From Spirosoma aerolatum (GTDB lineage Bacteria; Bacteroidota; Bacteroidia; Cytophagales; Spirosomataceae): 64,000 nt of DNA. The stretch spans positions 7,511,501 to 7,575,500 of the forward strand of contig NZ_CP020104.1 in assembly GCF_002056795.1 (NCBI RefSeq), read 5' to 3'. How positions within the stretch are numbered: position 1 is the first letter of the stretch; each line of letters opens with the position of its first letter. Positions 1-9,125 of this stretch are shown here, one piece after another. Made by a program: the position numbers and the translations under genes. The notes below the pieces were generated by a model. The model did no database searches, was not told the DNA's origin, and was given only the letters and a program-made list of their open reading frames with translations.

Positions 1-1
1 G

Positions 2-901
2 CAGGTAACTCGGGAAGCCGAACCGATGCTGGCCGATCAGGGGCTGAATGTGTTTGCGTCCAATACATCGACGTTACCTATCAGTGGCTTAGCGCAGGCA
101 GCCGCGAACCCAGCAAATTTTATTGGGATTCACTTCTTTTCGCCCGTCGATAAGATGGCGCTGGTCGAAATCATTGTGGGTCGGCAGACATCAGATTATG
201 CGCTGGCCGTAGCTATGGATTATGTTCGTAAAATTCGGAAAACGCCCATCGTCGTTAACGACTCAAGAGGTTTTTATACCTCGCGGTGTTTCAGTACCTA
301 CACCGCCGAAGGGATGGAATTGCTCAAAGAAGGCGTAAATCCTATACTCATTGAAAATGGCGGTAAAGATGCGGGTATGCCGGTAGGGCCACTGGCCGTA
401 ACCGATGAAGTATCGCTGGAGTTGGTGTACAAAATTTCGGGGCAGGGGATTCAGGATGGGGCTGTTCCCGAAGCTGATACGAGTTACCAGATCGCCAAAC
501 AGTTCGTTAACCTTGGTCGCTTAGGTAAGAAAGCCAAAGCCGGTTTTTACGAGTATGCCGACGACCGGACTAAGAAACTATGGCCGGGTTTACAGGACTT
601 ATTCCCACTGGCCGACTTGCAACCATCGCTCGATGAAGTAAAGACCCGGCTGCTATATCGACAGGCCATCGAAGCTGTACGTTGTTTTGAGGAAGGGGTT
701 GTGCGAACCAAACTCGATGCCGATCTCGGTTCTATTCTGGGTTGGGGTTTCCCGGCCTATACAGGGGGAGCGCTGTCGTTTGTCGATTTTATCGGGCTTG
801 AAACATTTGCCAACACCCTCGACCGACTGGCCGATACGTATGGAGAACGCTTCCGACCAACGGCCCAATTGCGTGAGCAGGTAGCTTTAAGAAAGGGTTA
901 G
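2..901 (+). CDS. 3-hydroxyacyl-CoA dehydrogenase / FadJ-like beta-oxidation protein, 3' part
   Basis: The frame is open from base 2, so the gene starts upstream of the window; about 300 C-terminal residues are visible. The visible part holds the end of the NAD-binding 3-hydroxyacyl-CoA dehydrogenase domain (SNTSTLPI, then GIHFFSPVDKMALVEI, a family hallmark) and the C-terminal dehydrogenase domain (DSRGFYTSRCF). The second half looks like the duplicated C-terminal domain of the large FadB/FadJ multifunctional subunit. Known role of the family: oxidation of 3-hydroxyacyl-CoA, together with enoyl-CoA hydratase in the missing N-terminal half. Whether that hydratase half is present cannot be seen. 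The gene ends at a hairpin shared with the convergent AraC gene. Confidence 0.88.
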   Translation, partial: QVTREAEPMLADQGLNVFASNTSTLPISGLAQAAANPANFIGIHFFSPVDKMALVEIIVGRQTSDYALAVAMDYVRKIRKTPIVVNDSRGFYTSRCFSTYTAEGMELLKEGVNPILIENGGKDAGMPVGPLAVTDEVSLELVYKISGQGIQDGAVPEADTSYQIAKQFVNLGRLGKKAKAGFYEYADDRTKKLWPGLQDLFPLADLQPSLDEVKTRLLYRQAIEAVRCFEEGVVRTKLDADLGSILGWGFPAYTGGALSFVDFIGLETFANTLDRLADTYGERFRPTAQLREQVALRKG

Positions 902-906
902 GTGCG

Positions 907-950
907 AGGAGTGTGAATGGCTGGGACGCACATTATCCATTCACACTCCT
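907..950. terminator. Hairpin between convergent genes
   Basis: Perfect 14-bp inverted repeat (907-920 and 937-950) with a 16-nt loop, in the gap after the beta-oxidation gene. It overlaps the last codons of the AraC gene, whose stop is at 933-935. A T-rich tract follows on the + strand. Likely a two-way terminator. Confidence 0.7.
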
Positions 951-1952
951 TTTCTGATAGTTTACGGGTGTTGTTCCGGTCCAGCGACGGAAGGCCCGAT
1001 TAAATGCACTCAACTCATTGTAGCCCAGTATATACGATATTTCTTTAGTAGGGTACTGCCCAGAAGTCAGATAGTGGATGGCCAATGACTTGCGGATGGA
1101 ATCGGTGAGCTGCTGATACGTTACCCCTTCCTGCTGCAATCGACGCTGTAAACTTCGGCTGCTGACGTTCAGGTTCGCGGCAATGGCCTCGAGCGTAGGT
1201 ATACCCAAATAAGCATTCGCCAGCAGGAAGTTGGTAATCCGTTCGGATAAGCCGCGTGCCTGCTGAAAGGCATCATTCAGCGTAGTCGCTTTCCGTAAAA
1301 ATACAGTCTGTAATTCATAGTCGGCGGTCAGGATTGGCTCATCCCAATACCCACGCTCGAATGATAAGGCATAGTCAGCGCTATTGACCAGATGCCGACA
1401 TCGGAAAACACGTTCGTACTCGGCCTGATTGGTTTCGGTAAACTTGCTCTTTACCGAAACCGGTTGAACTTTCTTAAGCACTAGGCCATCCACTTCATGG
1501 AGCGTAAACGCCATGAAAAAATCCATCATCTGGTGAATCACGTCTGGCATATTGGCCAGGTAGGTCGCATTGGGCGTCAGTCGGATGTCGAATGTTCGAT
1601 CTGTATGGATTATGGCCATGTCAACAACATCCGTAATCAGATGGATAAATGCAATGGCATAGGTAAGACCTTCACCCACTGTTTGGCTATGTCGGATGAG
1701 TTCACCCACAACACCTAAGGCTGCAATCTGTAGGGATTCGCCAAAATGGAGCCCAAACAGCGCATCGTTGCTTAAGCGAGTGGCGTTGCGCCAAAGTGAA
1801 GCTACTTGTTCTGGATGAAGTGAGTCGCTTTCGGTTCGCGTCAACTGATCCAGTTCTAAACCAGAACGGGCACAGAGTTCTTCGGGCGATACGTTTTTCT
1901 GAACGGCGTAGGCCAGCAAATTGAGTACGAGCTGTTTCTGATAGTCTTGCAT
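933..1952 (-). CDS. AraC family transcriptional regulator
   Basis: A 339-residue protein. The C-terminal ~95 residues form an AraC-type double helix-turn-helix (IPTLEAIAANLNVSSRSLQRRL, then KEISYILGYNELSAFNRAFRRWTG). The N-terminal two thirds resemble the arabinose-binding-type sensor domain of the OruR/ArgR-like group rather than a cupin. These proteins usually act as activators responding to a small metabolite. It is convergent with the upstream beta-oxidation gene, so regulation of that gene is possible but not shown. It is divergent from the NTF2-like gene; the ~118 bp between them must hold both promoters. Start is the ATG at 1952. Confidence 0.88.
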   Translation of the reverse strand: MQDYQKQLVLNLLAYAVQKNVSPEELCARSGLELDQLTRTESDSLHPEQVASLWRNATRLSNDALFGLHFGESLQIAALGVVGELIRHSQTVGEGLTYAIAFIHLITDVVDMAIIHTDRTFDIRLTPNATYLANMPDVIHQMMDFFMAFTLHEVDGLVLKKVQPVSVKSKFTETNQAEYERVFRCRHLVNSADYALSFERGYWDEPILTADYELQTVFLRKATTLNDAFQQARGLSERITNFLLANAYLGIPTLEAIAANLNVSSRSLQRRLQQEGVTYQQLTDSIRKSLAIHYLTSGQYPTKEISYILGYNELSAFNRAFRRWTGTTPVNYQKRSVNG

Positions 1953-2050
1953 GCTGTAAAAGTAGCGAACGATTCAGTGCCAATTTTTCAATGGCGCGAA
2001 GTGGTAATGGGTTGGCGGATGAAGGTAAACCCTGAGGTTTAGGCACCCGG

Positions 2051-2058
2051 TACCTTTG
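2051..2058 (+). promoter_or_regulatory. Bacteroidota-type -7 element (TAnnTTTG)
   Basis: TACCTTTG matches the TAnnTTTG -7 consensus exactly and lies 12 nt before the ATG at 2071, giving a very short leader. No good TTG -33 element at the expected spacing was seen. The element includes the TTG codon at 2056, which argues against that codon as the start. Confidence 0.5.
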
Positions 2059-2070
2059 TCAAAAAACGCC

Positions 2071-2559
2071 ATGAAAGCACTTGTCATTACCCTTATGCTC
2101 ATCATGAGCCAGTTCAAAACCCAACAGGCAGTCAGCACAAAACACCCTAACGCAAACACTATGGAAACGCAATCAATTCAGGTTGTTCAGGAATTTCTTA
2201 CGGCCGTCCAACAAGGTAACCAGGCGAAACTAGCGGCTATTATTCACCCCAATATTCAGTGGAACCAGCCAGGTACTAACCGCTTTTCGGGTACAAAAAA
2301 ATCAAGTGCTGAAGTCTTTCAGATGGTCGGAGGTATGTTTCAGGCAACGGATAATAGCCTGGCACTAACGGATATAAAAACGTTGACTGCAAATGGTAAT
2401 AGTGTGGCCTGTCTGATTCACTGGAAAGCCGTTCAGCCCAATGGCGGTGTTCTGGATGTAGATAATATCGACGTGTACACCGTTGAAAACGGAAAAATCG
2501 TTCAGGCTACCGTGTACTCAGCCGACATTGCCCAGGAAGATAATTTCTGGCTCAAGTAA
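2071..2559 (+). CDS. Secreted NTF2/SnoaL-like protein
   Basis: A 162-residue protein with a probable signal peptide (MKALVITLMLIMSQF...) and then an NTF2-like alpha+beta fold of the SnoaL type, recognised from the pattern VVQEFLTAVQQGN...HPNIQWNQPG...VDNIDVYTVENGKIVQATVYSAD. Such domains bind small ligands or act as isomerases or dehydratases; no specific function can be assigned. An in-frame TTG at 2056 lies inside the likely -7 promoter element, so ATG 2071 was chosen. ATG 2161 would remove the signal peptide and give a cytoplasmic form. The gene ends inside a large hairpin shared with rnhB. Confidence 0.75.
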   Translation: MKALVITLMLIMSQFKTQQAVSTKHPNANTMETQSIQVVQEFLTAVQQGNQAKLAAIIHPNIQWNQPGTNRFSGTKKSSAEVFQMVGGMFQATDNSLALTDIKTLTANGNSVACLIHWKAVQPNGGVLDVDNIDVYTVENGKIVQATVYSADIAQEDNFWLK

Positions 2560-2624
2560 TATAATCACCAAGAGAAGCGTGTCATTATTACCGTTGTGGT
2601 ACGCTTCTCTTGGTGATTATATTA
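2557..2624. terminator. 24-bp perfect hairpin covering both stop codons
   Basis: Arms 2557-2580 and 2601-2624 are exact reverse complements with a 20-nt loop. The left arm begins with the TAA of the NTF2-like gene. The right arm contains the stop codon (2617-2619) and last codons of the convergent rnhB. It should work as a terminator in both directions. Confidence 0.8.
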
Positions 2625-3192
2625 GCCGAAAACTCATTCGGTGGTGTTTGGTGGGGCCGAATTGCCGGATGGCTTCGCGGTGCATAGGGGTAGGATAGCC
2701 TACATTTTTAGCCCATCCGTAGGCAGGAAATTCGATACCCAGTTTTTCCATCAAATCGTCCCGGTAGGTTTTTGCCAGAACCGAAGCAGCCGCAATCGAC
2801 AGAAAATGGGCATCTCCTTTGATCAGGCACGTGTGCGGGATCAGGGGATATGGTACAAATCGATTGCCGTCGACCAAGAGATGTTCCGGACGGATTTTCA
2901 GGGCATCAATAGCGCGGTGCATGGCTAAAAAGCTCGCTTTCAGGATGTTGATCTGGTCAATATCTTGGGGCGAGACTTCCGCAATGGCCCAGGCCAGTGC
3001 ATCCCGCTCAATATCCAAACGCAGGGCTTCGCGTTGGGAGCGAGACAGTTGTTTCGAATCGTTCAGGATGGGATGCGTGTATTCTTTGGGCAGAATAACC
3101 GCAGCCGCCACAACCGGCCCGGCCAGACAGCCTCGGCCCACCTCATCTAACCCTGCTTCAAGGGCATTGGCGTTATAGTAAGAGCGTAACAA
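2617..3192 (-). CDS. rnhB: Ribonuclease HII
   Basis: A 191-residue protein of normal RNase HII length. It removes RNA (including single ribonucleotides) from RNA-DNA hybrids in the cytoplasm. The N-terminal [19 protein letters not shown] signature is intact with D16 and E17. The other two acidic active-site positions are D108 (LLVDGN) and D127 (KGDAHF, followed by the [14 protein letters not shown] helix). NDSKQLS at 44-50 is also typical. The gene is convergent with the NTF2-like gene and shares its terminator. Confidence 0.95.
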   Translation of the reverse strand: MLRSYYNANALEAGLDEVGRGCLAGPVVAAAVILPKEYTHPILNDSKQLSRSQREALRLDIERDALAWAIAEVSPQDIDQINILKASFLAMHRAIDALKIRPEHLLVDGNRFVPYPLIPHTCLIKGDAHFLSIAAASVLAKTYRDDLMEKLGIEFPAYGWAKNVGYPTPMHREAIRQFGPTKHHRMSFRLI

Positions 3193-3245
3193 GCGTATCA
3201 GTTAATATAACCAATCGTAAAAATAATCGATTCCCTGAATACGGC

Positions 3246-4217
3246 TTATCGATAGCGAATAACAATGACCTGAAGCGGAAGGCAACCTGATCCGGCACAA
3301 CTACAGTCGGCATTGAAGTGAATGGTTACGACTTTTTGAAGCGTTGTTGTGGCTGGCTTGCTGAACCCATAGTAAATGTCGTTGGCGAGTAGCAGGCTAT
3401 CGGTAGAGGTAATGACCAGTTCGAGCTGGTCGAACGTCTGAGTTACCGGGAAGCTCAATTCCTGCAACCCATTGGATAAGAGCTGGATATCCGACAGGTT
3501 CGTAAATGTTTTTGTATCCCGAATGGTAGGCGCAGGGTCGGTACTCAAATACGTATTGATGGTGTAGGTTGGGAAAGCGGTGGTCGATGTTAGCGTTGGG
3601 TTGCTGATCATAAATCCGGCCAGATCGCCCGGTTTTCCCATTCCGCTGAGGTTGGCTTTCAGGGTTGTTTCGCCTAAAAGTACGGTCTGCTCGAGGTGAG
3701 CGAAATCGAACAGGTTGGTTGAGGTAATATTGTTACGGTTTACAATCGGGCAAAAGGTAGCCAGCGGCATGGGTTCACAAGCCAGATTATTACTGACGGT
3801 GAGCCCGGCAGTCGTTAAAAATCGCTGTGTCGTTGTATCGGTAAGGGTTGATGCCGCCGAGATCGTAAACGTAGCCGTCCCCGAAGCTGCGGTTGTTCGC
3901 TGAAAACGAAGAGTTCCATCGACATTGATACTCGCTTTTCCGGTAGTAGGCTGGTTGACAATTGCAAGCGTCGTTGGGTCAATCTGCCCTGAGCCAACCG
4001 CTGAGAAAGACGATAATACGCTGAAATTCTGTACACACGAAGTAAGCGTAAAACCCAGGCTGTCGGTTGAAGAAGCTGGTACTTGAAGAAACCGTGTTGT
4101 GGATGCTTTAGCATGACCAACTATCCACATGGTTAATATACAGAGTAGTGCTGAGGCAATAGCCTTACTGAACATACCTGAGTAAGTAGGCAAAAAGAAT
4201 AATTTATTCCGTTCCAT
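3246..4217 (-). CDS. Secreted protein of unknown function with a beta-sandwich-like N-terminal half
   Basis: A 323-residue product not recognised as a known family. It starts with a hydrophobic export signal (either from the first Met or from Met15, MFSKAIASALLCILTMW). The first half has the look of a cadherin/tandem-Ig-like segment (DPTTLAIVNQPTTGKASINVDGTLRFQ), a pattern common in Bacteroidota surface proteins. The second half is Thr/Ser-rich and ends in a Cys-containing tail (DCSCAGSGC) close to the C-terminus, which could bind a metal or form disulphides. No sorting domain is evident. It sits alone, with a 600-bp gene-free region upstream. Confidence 0.6.
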   Translation of the reverse strand: MERNKLFFLPTYSGMFSKAIASALLCILTMWIVGHAKASTTRFLQVPASSTDSLGFTLTSCVQNFSVLSSFSAVGSGQIDPTTLAIVNQPTTGKASINVDGTLRFQRTTAASGTATFTISAASTLTDTTTQRFLTTAGLTVSNNLACEPMPLATFCPIVNRNNITSTNLFDFAHLEQTVLLGETTLKANLSGMGKPGDLAGFMISNPTLTSTTAFPTYTINTYLSTDPAPTIRDTKTFTNLSDIQLLSNGLQELSFPVTQTFDQLELVITSTDSLLLANDIYYGFSKPATTTLQKVVTIHFNADCSCAGSGCLPLQVIVIRYR

Positions 4218-4825
4218 ACCGCATGGATATACATTTTACAAGTTAGTGAGCAGACAGAATAGGGCTAATGGAGCGGATATAGAGAACCTGTACCTAATCG
4301 AAAGGTTCTGGGATACTGTAGTAGGTATATAGACACAAAAGCCGTTGACGCCAAGCTCATATCTGCCTGAAATCAACGGCTCGTTGCGAATCAGATGTGA
4401 GTTTAAAAAACTCCAGTTACATTTATGGAATATGTCTTTATCGCGAATTTTTACCCAGGCAAGCTGGGCTAGCATGCGCACATAACCTATATGGAACTGA
4501 GTTGGCTAAAGCTATGAAATCGACTACAAACCAGTAGAGACTCAGTGGCTAAAGAAACGCTTTTGAAGGCTCCTATTTGCTGGTCAATAGCTTTATTTAC
4601 AACTATTATGCCATCTGGTTTTTAAATTATTTAGCAAGGCTAAAAAAGTATTAAAATAACGATTTATCCTACATAATTATCTGCATGTCAGCAATTTACA
4701 TGGACTAAAAAATATACTTGCTAAATCCGATCGTTTGAAGGATTTTATACATTTAGCATACTTTTTGTTTCCTGTATTGATAGTCTAGTTTAGTATATTG
4801 AAGTTCTATGGGCGATATAGTAACA
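4218..4825. other. AT-rich intergenic region with no convincing gene
   Basis: About 600 bp between the secreted protein and the cyclase operon. An 81-codon open frame (4236-4481, minus) has no family features and no clear start context, so it was not called. From about 4600 to 4800 the DNA is strongly AT-rich. I see no tRNA, no long repeat and no clear promoter. Confidence 0.5.
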
Positions 4826-5872
4826 TTAGCCCAAAACATTGTAAATAACTACTGGCTCTGCCTTATTTTTCAAACTTACTTCACCAATTCGCTCGCAGGA
4901 AAACGATTCAGCGATCTGCTGCTGGGCCGACTCGACAATGACGATTTGCCCCGGTCGGGCAACTGACTGGAGCCGCTGAGCCGTGTTGACAGCATCACCG
5001 ATCACTGTATAATCTAACCGGCGGAGAGTGGTCGAACCAATGTTACCGGATACCATTTCGCCACTGTTGATCCCGATCGATACTTCAGGATGGTAGCCCG
5101 GATGACTTAATAAATTTTCTTCAATCTTGGCGATTTGGGTCCGTACGGCCAGGGCCGCTTCAATAGCCCGGTCGAGATGGTACTCGCCCCGGAAAACAGC
5201 CATTATTGCATCGCCCATAAATTTATCGACAAGACCGCCCTGCGCGATAATTTCCTTGACCATCACGTCGAAATAGCGATTCACCATTTTCACAACGGTG
5301 TCGGGCGATTCGCGTTCCGAAATAGCTGTAAAACCACAGATATCGATAAATAAAACGGTCGCCACCACGGTCTCACTGGCCGACAGCGCCGTCTCGAATT
5401 CGGGGCGGTTCATAAACGTCAGCACCGATTCGTCGACATACATTCGTAGGATATTGTTTTCCTTGATAGCCTGGAGTGTTTGCCGGATCTGGGCTACATA
5501 CTCCATGGTTTTCTGCATGGTCACTTCCAGGTCTTCAAAATTGACGGGCTTGGTCACAAAATCGAAGGCACCCCGGTTCATAGCCGTTCGAATGTTATCC
5601 ATATCGCCATAAGCCGACACGATGACGGCCTTCAGCATGGGATTGGTTTCGTGGAGCTTGACGAGTAGTGTGAGCCCATCCATACCCGGCATGTTGATGT
5701 CGGTCAGAACCATATCTGTATCGGGTTCCTGAGCCAGCGTTTGCAGGGCTTCTACACCGTCGTGGGCGAATATAAACTCATATTGTTTTTCCCGGATCTG
5801 CCGTCGAAATTTCTGTTTTATGAGTAACTCAAGATCAGTTTCGTCGTCAACTACTAATATTTTAGCCTTCAT
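4826..5872 (-). CDS. Response regulator with class III adenylate cyclase output domain
   Basis: A 348-residue protein. Residues 1-120 form a complete receiver domain (D9/D10, phospho-acceptor D58, K108). Residues ~165-348 form a class III nucleotide cyclase domain. The two metal-binding aspartates are D177 (FIDICGFT) and D221 ([10 protein letters not shown]). The transition-state Asn/Arg pair is N296/R300 (DAVNTAQRL). K217 and D287 at the base-recognition positions suit ATP, so cAMP is the likely product. The first codon overlaps the stop of the upstream receiver gene (ATGA), so the two are translationally coupled. Its own kinase is not in the window. Confidence 0.9.
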   Translation of the reverse strand: MKAKILVVDDETDLELLIKQKFRRQIREKQYEFIFAHDGVEALQTLAQEPDTDMVLTDINMPGMDGLTLLVKLHETNPMLKAVIVSAYGDMDNIRTAMNRGAFDFVTKPVNFEDLEVTMQKTMEYVAQIRQTLQAIKENNILRMYVDESVLTFMNRPEFETALSASETVVATVLFIDICGFTAISERESPDTVVKMVNRYFDVMVKEIIAQGGLVDKFMGDAIMAVFRGEYHLDRAIEAALAVRTQIAKIEENLLSHPGYHPEVSIGINSGEMVSGNIGSTTLRRLDYTVIGDAVNTAQRLQSVARPGQIVIVESAQQQIAESFSCERIGEVSLKNKAEPVVIYNVLG

Positions 5873-6249
5873 GCCAACTCACGAAGTTTTTGTTTCAGAA
5901 GTGCGAAATCAAGAGGTTTTGTGAGAAAGTCATTGGCCCCCAGCGAAAGGGCTTCCTCTTGCGAATTGGGGTCGCCATAGGCTGTGATCATCATCACAAC
6001 GGGGGGAGGAGGAGTATTGAAATCTTGCCGAATATGCCGTAAGAGTTCGAAACCACTCATGCCCGGCATATTGATGTCGGATAAGATCAGTATAACTTCC
6101 GACGAGTGTCCATTCAGATAGCTTAACGCTTCTTCGCCAGAGTTTGCAAAATCCAGTTCGAATTCGTGATTACGGATTTCGCGCCGGAATCGCTGTTCAA
6201 AAAGATCTTTTACATCAACCTCGTCATCAACAACTAAAATTTTCATCAT
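5869..6249 (-). CDS. Single-domain response regulator (CheY-like receiver)
   Basis: A 126-residue receiver with all key residues: the acidic pair in VVDDEVD, the phospho-acceptor Asp in [10 protein letters not shown], and Lys in FLTKPLD. There is no output domain. It resembles the receiver of the downstream cyclase closely ([20 protein letters not shown] versus [20 protein letters not shown]), suggesting that the two arose by duplication. It is the first gene of a two-gene operon and overlaps the cyclase gene by 4 bp. It may act as a phosphate sink or relay for the same kinase. Two adjacent ATG codons (6249 and 6246) could serve as start. Confidence 0.9.
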   Translation of the reverse strand: MMKILVVDDEVDVKDLFEQRFRREIRNHEFELDFANSGEEALSYLNGHSSEVILILSDINMPGMSGFELLRHIRQDFNTPPPPVVMMITAYGDPNSQEEALSLGANDFLTKPLDFALLKQKLRELA

Positions 6250-6264
6250 TATCTAGGGGTTAGC

Positions 6265-6272
6265 CAAAGATA
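6265..6272 (-). promoter_or_regulatory. -7 element for the receiver/cyclase operon
   Basis: On the minus strand the sequence reads TATCTTTG, an exact TAnnTTTG match, 15 nt before the ATG at 6249. A clear TTG at -33 was not found. Confidence 0.45.
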
Positions 6273-6369
6273 CGCATTTTGCCGCTTACGGCTCCACTTA
6301 AACTAAGTTTCAGCAAGGCGGGTTATTCGGCAATATCCACACACTTATCCACAATCTGTGACCAACACC

Positions 6370-7425
6370 TTATTTCGAAGGGCTTGGTGGGGTTAAGTGA
6401 CGGGCCAGAAAACGGTAAATTTCCTCACGCGATTCGCGGGCTAGTTTCGTGTCGAGCCGATTGAAGCTGTGACCACCGGGTGCATCCTGATAAATTTTAT
6501 AGTCGAATTTTTTCTCATGCGCTTTTAGCGCATTAATCAACGATTCTACTTCCAGTACGTTTACGTCTTCGTCGTTGGTATTGGTATGAATCAGTAAGGG
6601 CGTCTTTAGCTTTTGTGCATTCCAGACAGGCGACCGACGACGGTACTCGGCTACATTGTCGGATGGGTCTTTACCGATATGGGTCGCGGCCGAAAAAATA
6701 GCCCGGTAGTTGGCAGGCTTATACCCCAAACGCGCAATAATGTCGGTGACAGGCACCCCGGCATAGGCAACTTTATAATCGTCGGGATGGTCAAAAATAT
6801 TCATCAGGGTGATCATGCCACCGTGACTCCAGCCTATAATACCGATACGGTCGGGATCTACCTGGGGCATATTTTCGGTAGCCCAGCGTTTACCCGCCAG
6901 TACATCGTCATTTTCGTAATCGCCGTAATCAATCTGGTTGTAGAATGCACCGCCATACCCGATGCTACCCCTATATTCGGGTGCAATAATCAGATAGCCC
7001 TGATCGAGCAATTCGCGTACGATGTGCACATAAAGCGTACTAAAATCACCATGAACCCCGTCATGTACAAAGACCACTAACGGTAGTTTCTTGGCAGAAG
7101 CAAACTTCTTGGGCGCAAAGGTGTAGGCCGGAATAATGACCGGGTTATTGGCTCCCTGACCTGTTGGATTACGTACCACATGGGGAGGTTTGCTGGTATA
7201 TCGAATCTTATCAATGATTGCCATATCGCCGAGCTTCTGATACCAGAGCAAATCGTCAATGCTTTTCGTGAGGCTCTGGTCGGAAAAACGGGTATTTTCT
7301 TCGAGCATACGAACGCGCTCAGACAAATCGGTGGCGGATGAGTTGGTCAGACTAGTTGGGGATGTCTGTGCCAGCGCGGCAAAATGGATGAGAAATAAAA
7401 CGATTACGGTAAAGAGGTTGTACAT
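6370..7425 (-). CDS. Secreted alpha/beta hydrolase of the S9/dienelactone hydrolase type
   Basis: About 351 residues, starting at the ATG at 7425; an upstream TTG at 7440 is also open. The N-terminus is an export signal (MYNLFTVIVLFLIHFAALAQ). The catalytic domain has a nucleophile elbow GIIGWSHGG, an acid in TNTNDEDVNV and a His in APGGHSF, with an oxyanion-type segment FVHDGVHGD. The arrangement matches the catalytic domain of prolyl oligopeptidase-like enzymes, without the beta-propeller of full S9 peptidases. The substrate could be a peptide or an ester. It appears to be a single-gene unit. Confidence 0.8.
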   Translation of the reverse strand: MYNLFTVIVLFLIHFAALAQTSPTSLTNSSATDLSERVRMLEENTRFSDQSLTKSIDDLLWYQKLGDMAIIDKIRYTSKPPHVVRNPTGQGANNPVIIPAYTFAPKKFASAKKLPLVVFVHDGVHGDFSTLYVHIVRELLDQGYLIIAPEYRGSIGYGGAFYNQIDYGDYENDDVLAGKRWATENMPQVDPDRIGIIGWSHGGMITLMNIFDHPDDYKVAYAGVPVTDIIARLGYKPANYRAIFSAATHIGKDPSDNVAEYRRRSPVWNAQKLKTPLLIHTNTNDEDVNVLEVESLINALKAHEKKFDYKIYQDAPGGHSFNRLDTKLARESREEIYRFLARHLTPPSPSK

Positions 7426-7683
7426 AAATAAGTTGATCAAGTGACTGCTGATTTTGCTAGTAAGTTATTGATTACCATTCACAAAACAACTGGTCCATGA
7501 AGCCGGATCAGGCTAAATTTTCGATCTTTTTCAGACCAGATCACTGGTCGTCGGACCATTGCCTCACTATTTGAATATAAACGATTCTTCATGTTAGGCC
7601 GAAACAACTTTCATTGGTAAGCGAGGTTATGTTTTTGACTTCCTTTCTATTTGACTATTTGGCTTTGCCAGTAACGATTTATT

Positions 7684-8505
7684 ATGAGTGTAATCAAACC
7701 TGCCCTATTGTATCCTGAGCGCATTATTTACCTTGCTGGCGCTAATAATTATAGCTGGATTTGTTTTCAGGATGGAGAGAAAAAGCTGCTTGCCAAACCA
7801 ATCAGTTACCTGGAAGATAAACTGCCCAATTTTATACGGGTACACAAAACAGCGTTAATAAACCCTGCTTTTGTCCAGAGTTTGCAGGAGCCTCCGCACC
7901 GGAAAATGTCGGGCAAAGTACAGTTGAATAGTGGCGATGTATTTCCGGTTAGCCGTCGTCGGTGGCAACAGGTTGTTGATGCGTTACAGAGCCGCACAAC
8001 CGCGTTGGCTACTACCGAACTTATCCAGCAGCCTACACTGGCAACGACCGAGTCGCCTACGATTGCTTCGGCACCAGCACAGCGGGTGCAATCTATTCTG
8101 CTGATTTCGCAGGACAAGGAAATGGTGACGTCGGTAGAGCACGTTGTTCAGAAGAAGTGGCCCGGTTACTTATGCCAAACCAGTGCCAACAGTGTTATAC
8201 TGCCCGATATCTTGGGCCAGCTGCCCGTAAATGAGCATCCTGCCTTATTACTGCTCGATGCCCGAACCATTACCCTGGAGCGGTTGAATACCCTTCAACG
8301 GTTGAAGAATAATAAATTGCTTGGGCGAATTCCGGTGATACTGTTAACCTCGGCAACCGATCAGGCTATTGTGAACGGCTACCAGTATAAGGCAAACTCA
8401 GTGGTGGCCATACCACCCGGTACGGGTTTCATCGACGCTATTTTTGAACGAGTATTGCAATATTGGCTACGTATTGTTACACTGCCGAGTATGGCGATCA
8501 ATTAA
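7684..8505 (+). CDS. LytTR DNA-binding protein with C-terminal degenerate receiver
   Basis: A 273-residue protein with an unusual domain order. Residues ~8-100 form a LytTR DNA-binding domain (ERIIYLAGANNYSWICF, then FIRVHKTALINPAFV and the VFPVSRRRW strand). After a Thr/Ala-rich linker (~105-132) comes a receiver-like domain (~136-258). A candidate phospho-acceptor D192 (LLLLDART) is kept. The acidic pair is reduced to one Asp (D144), and the conserved Lys is replaced in VVAIPPG, so normal phosphorylation switching is doubtful. The order is opposite to the usual receiver-LytTR. It is convergent with another receiver gene whose C-terminal tail it shares (YW..xVTLP). Confidence 0.82.
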   Translation: MSVIKPALLYPERIIYLAGANNYSWICFQDGEKKLLAKPISYLEDKLPNFIRVHKTALINPAFVQSLQEPPHRKMSGKVQLNSGDVFPVSRRRWQQVVDALQSRTTALATTELIQQPTLATTESPTIASAPAQRVQSILLISQDKEMVTSVEHVVQKKWPGYLCQTSANSVILPDILGQLPVNEHPALLLLDARTITLERLNTLQRLKNNKLLGRIPVILLTSATDQAIVNGYQYKANSVVAIPPGTGFIDAIFERVLQYWLRIVTLPSMAIN

Positions 8506-8518
8506 TGCCTGCCGCCTG

Positions 8519-9001
8519 TCAGACTGAAAACTGAACAGGCGGTAGCGTAACGGTTTCCCACCAGTATGAGCGTAGAGCCATAAAGTACCGAAGCCAGCCC
8601 CGCGAATCGGCTGGTTTGACGAGGTAGGAAGCTATGCCGCGCTGGTATGCTTCTTCAACGTCTGTACGCTGACTGGATGAACTAAGAATCACTACAGGTA
8701 TACGATTACAGGCAGCCGGTAAGGTTTTTATCTGCCGGAGTAAATTCCAGCCATCTTCGCGAGTAGGTAAAAACAAATCCTGTAAGATCAATTTAGGCAA
8801 TTCCCATTCCTGTGTACTCCACTCCCGAAGCAAGTGGAGCGCCTGCTCAGACTGGTTCACATAAACCAGCGTAACTTCGGGTAGGCATTGCTGCATGGCT
8901 CTGGCAATCACACCACCCTGATCAGCACTGTTTTCAATGATCAATAACTTAGGCTCCTTAAAATTTGAGCGAATTTGTTCGTAAAACGTTGTAGGCAACA
9001 T
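8519..9001 (-). CDS. Response regulator, single receiver domain (Rcp1-like)
   Basis: About 160 residues from the ATG at 9001 (a TTG at 9019 is also open). Receiver landmarks are LLIIENSAD, the phospho-acceptor Asp in LILQDLFLP, the Ser/Thr in VVILSSSS and Lys in YLVKPADS. The first acidic position is Glu (EN), as is common in phytochrome-type Rcp1 receivers. There is no output domain. The stop is only 13 bp from the stop of the LytTR gene, tail to tail, and both proteins end in a similar YW..xVTLP segment. The partner kinase is not in the window. Confidence 0.85.
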   Translation of the reverse strand: MLPTTFYEQIRSNFKEPKLLIIENSADQGGVIARAMQQCLPEVTLVYVNQSEQALHLLREWSTQEWELPKLILQDLFLPTREDGWNLLRQIKTLPAACNRIPVVILSSSSQRTDVEEAYQRGIASYLVKPADSRGWLRYFMALRSYWWETVTLPPVQFSV

Positions 9002-9125
9002 AGACGTTGAGCAATACAAAATAAAAGAGGAGAGGGTCTGGTATAATTCAGAATACGATTCAGGAACCTGAAAAGTGGAATCAGGCTACTGAATCTAACG
9101 GGTTTATGACTATCGACTGGGGCAA

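Noticed and set aside
4236..4481. 81-codon minus-strand open frame upstream of the secreted protein
   Set aside because: No family, signal peptide or plausible start context; the region is AT-rich intergenic DNA.
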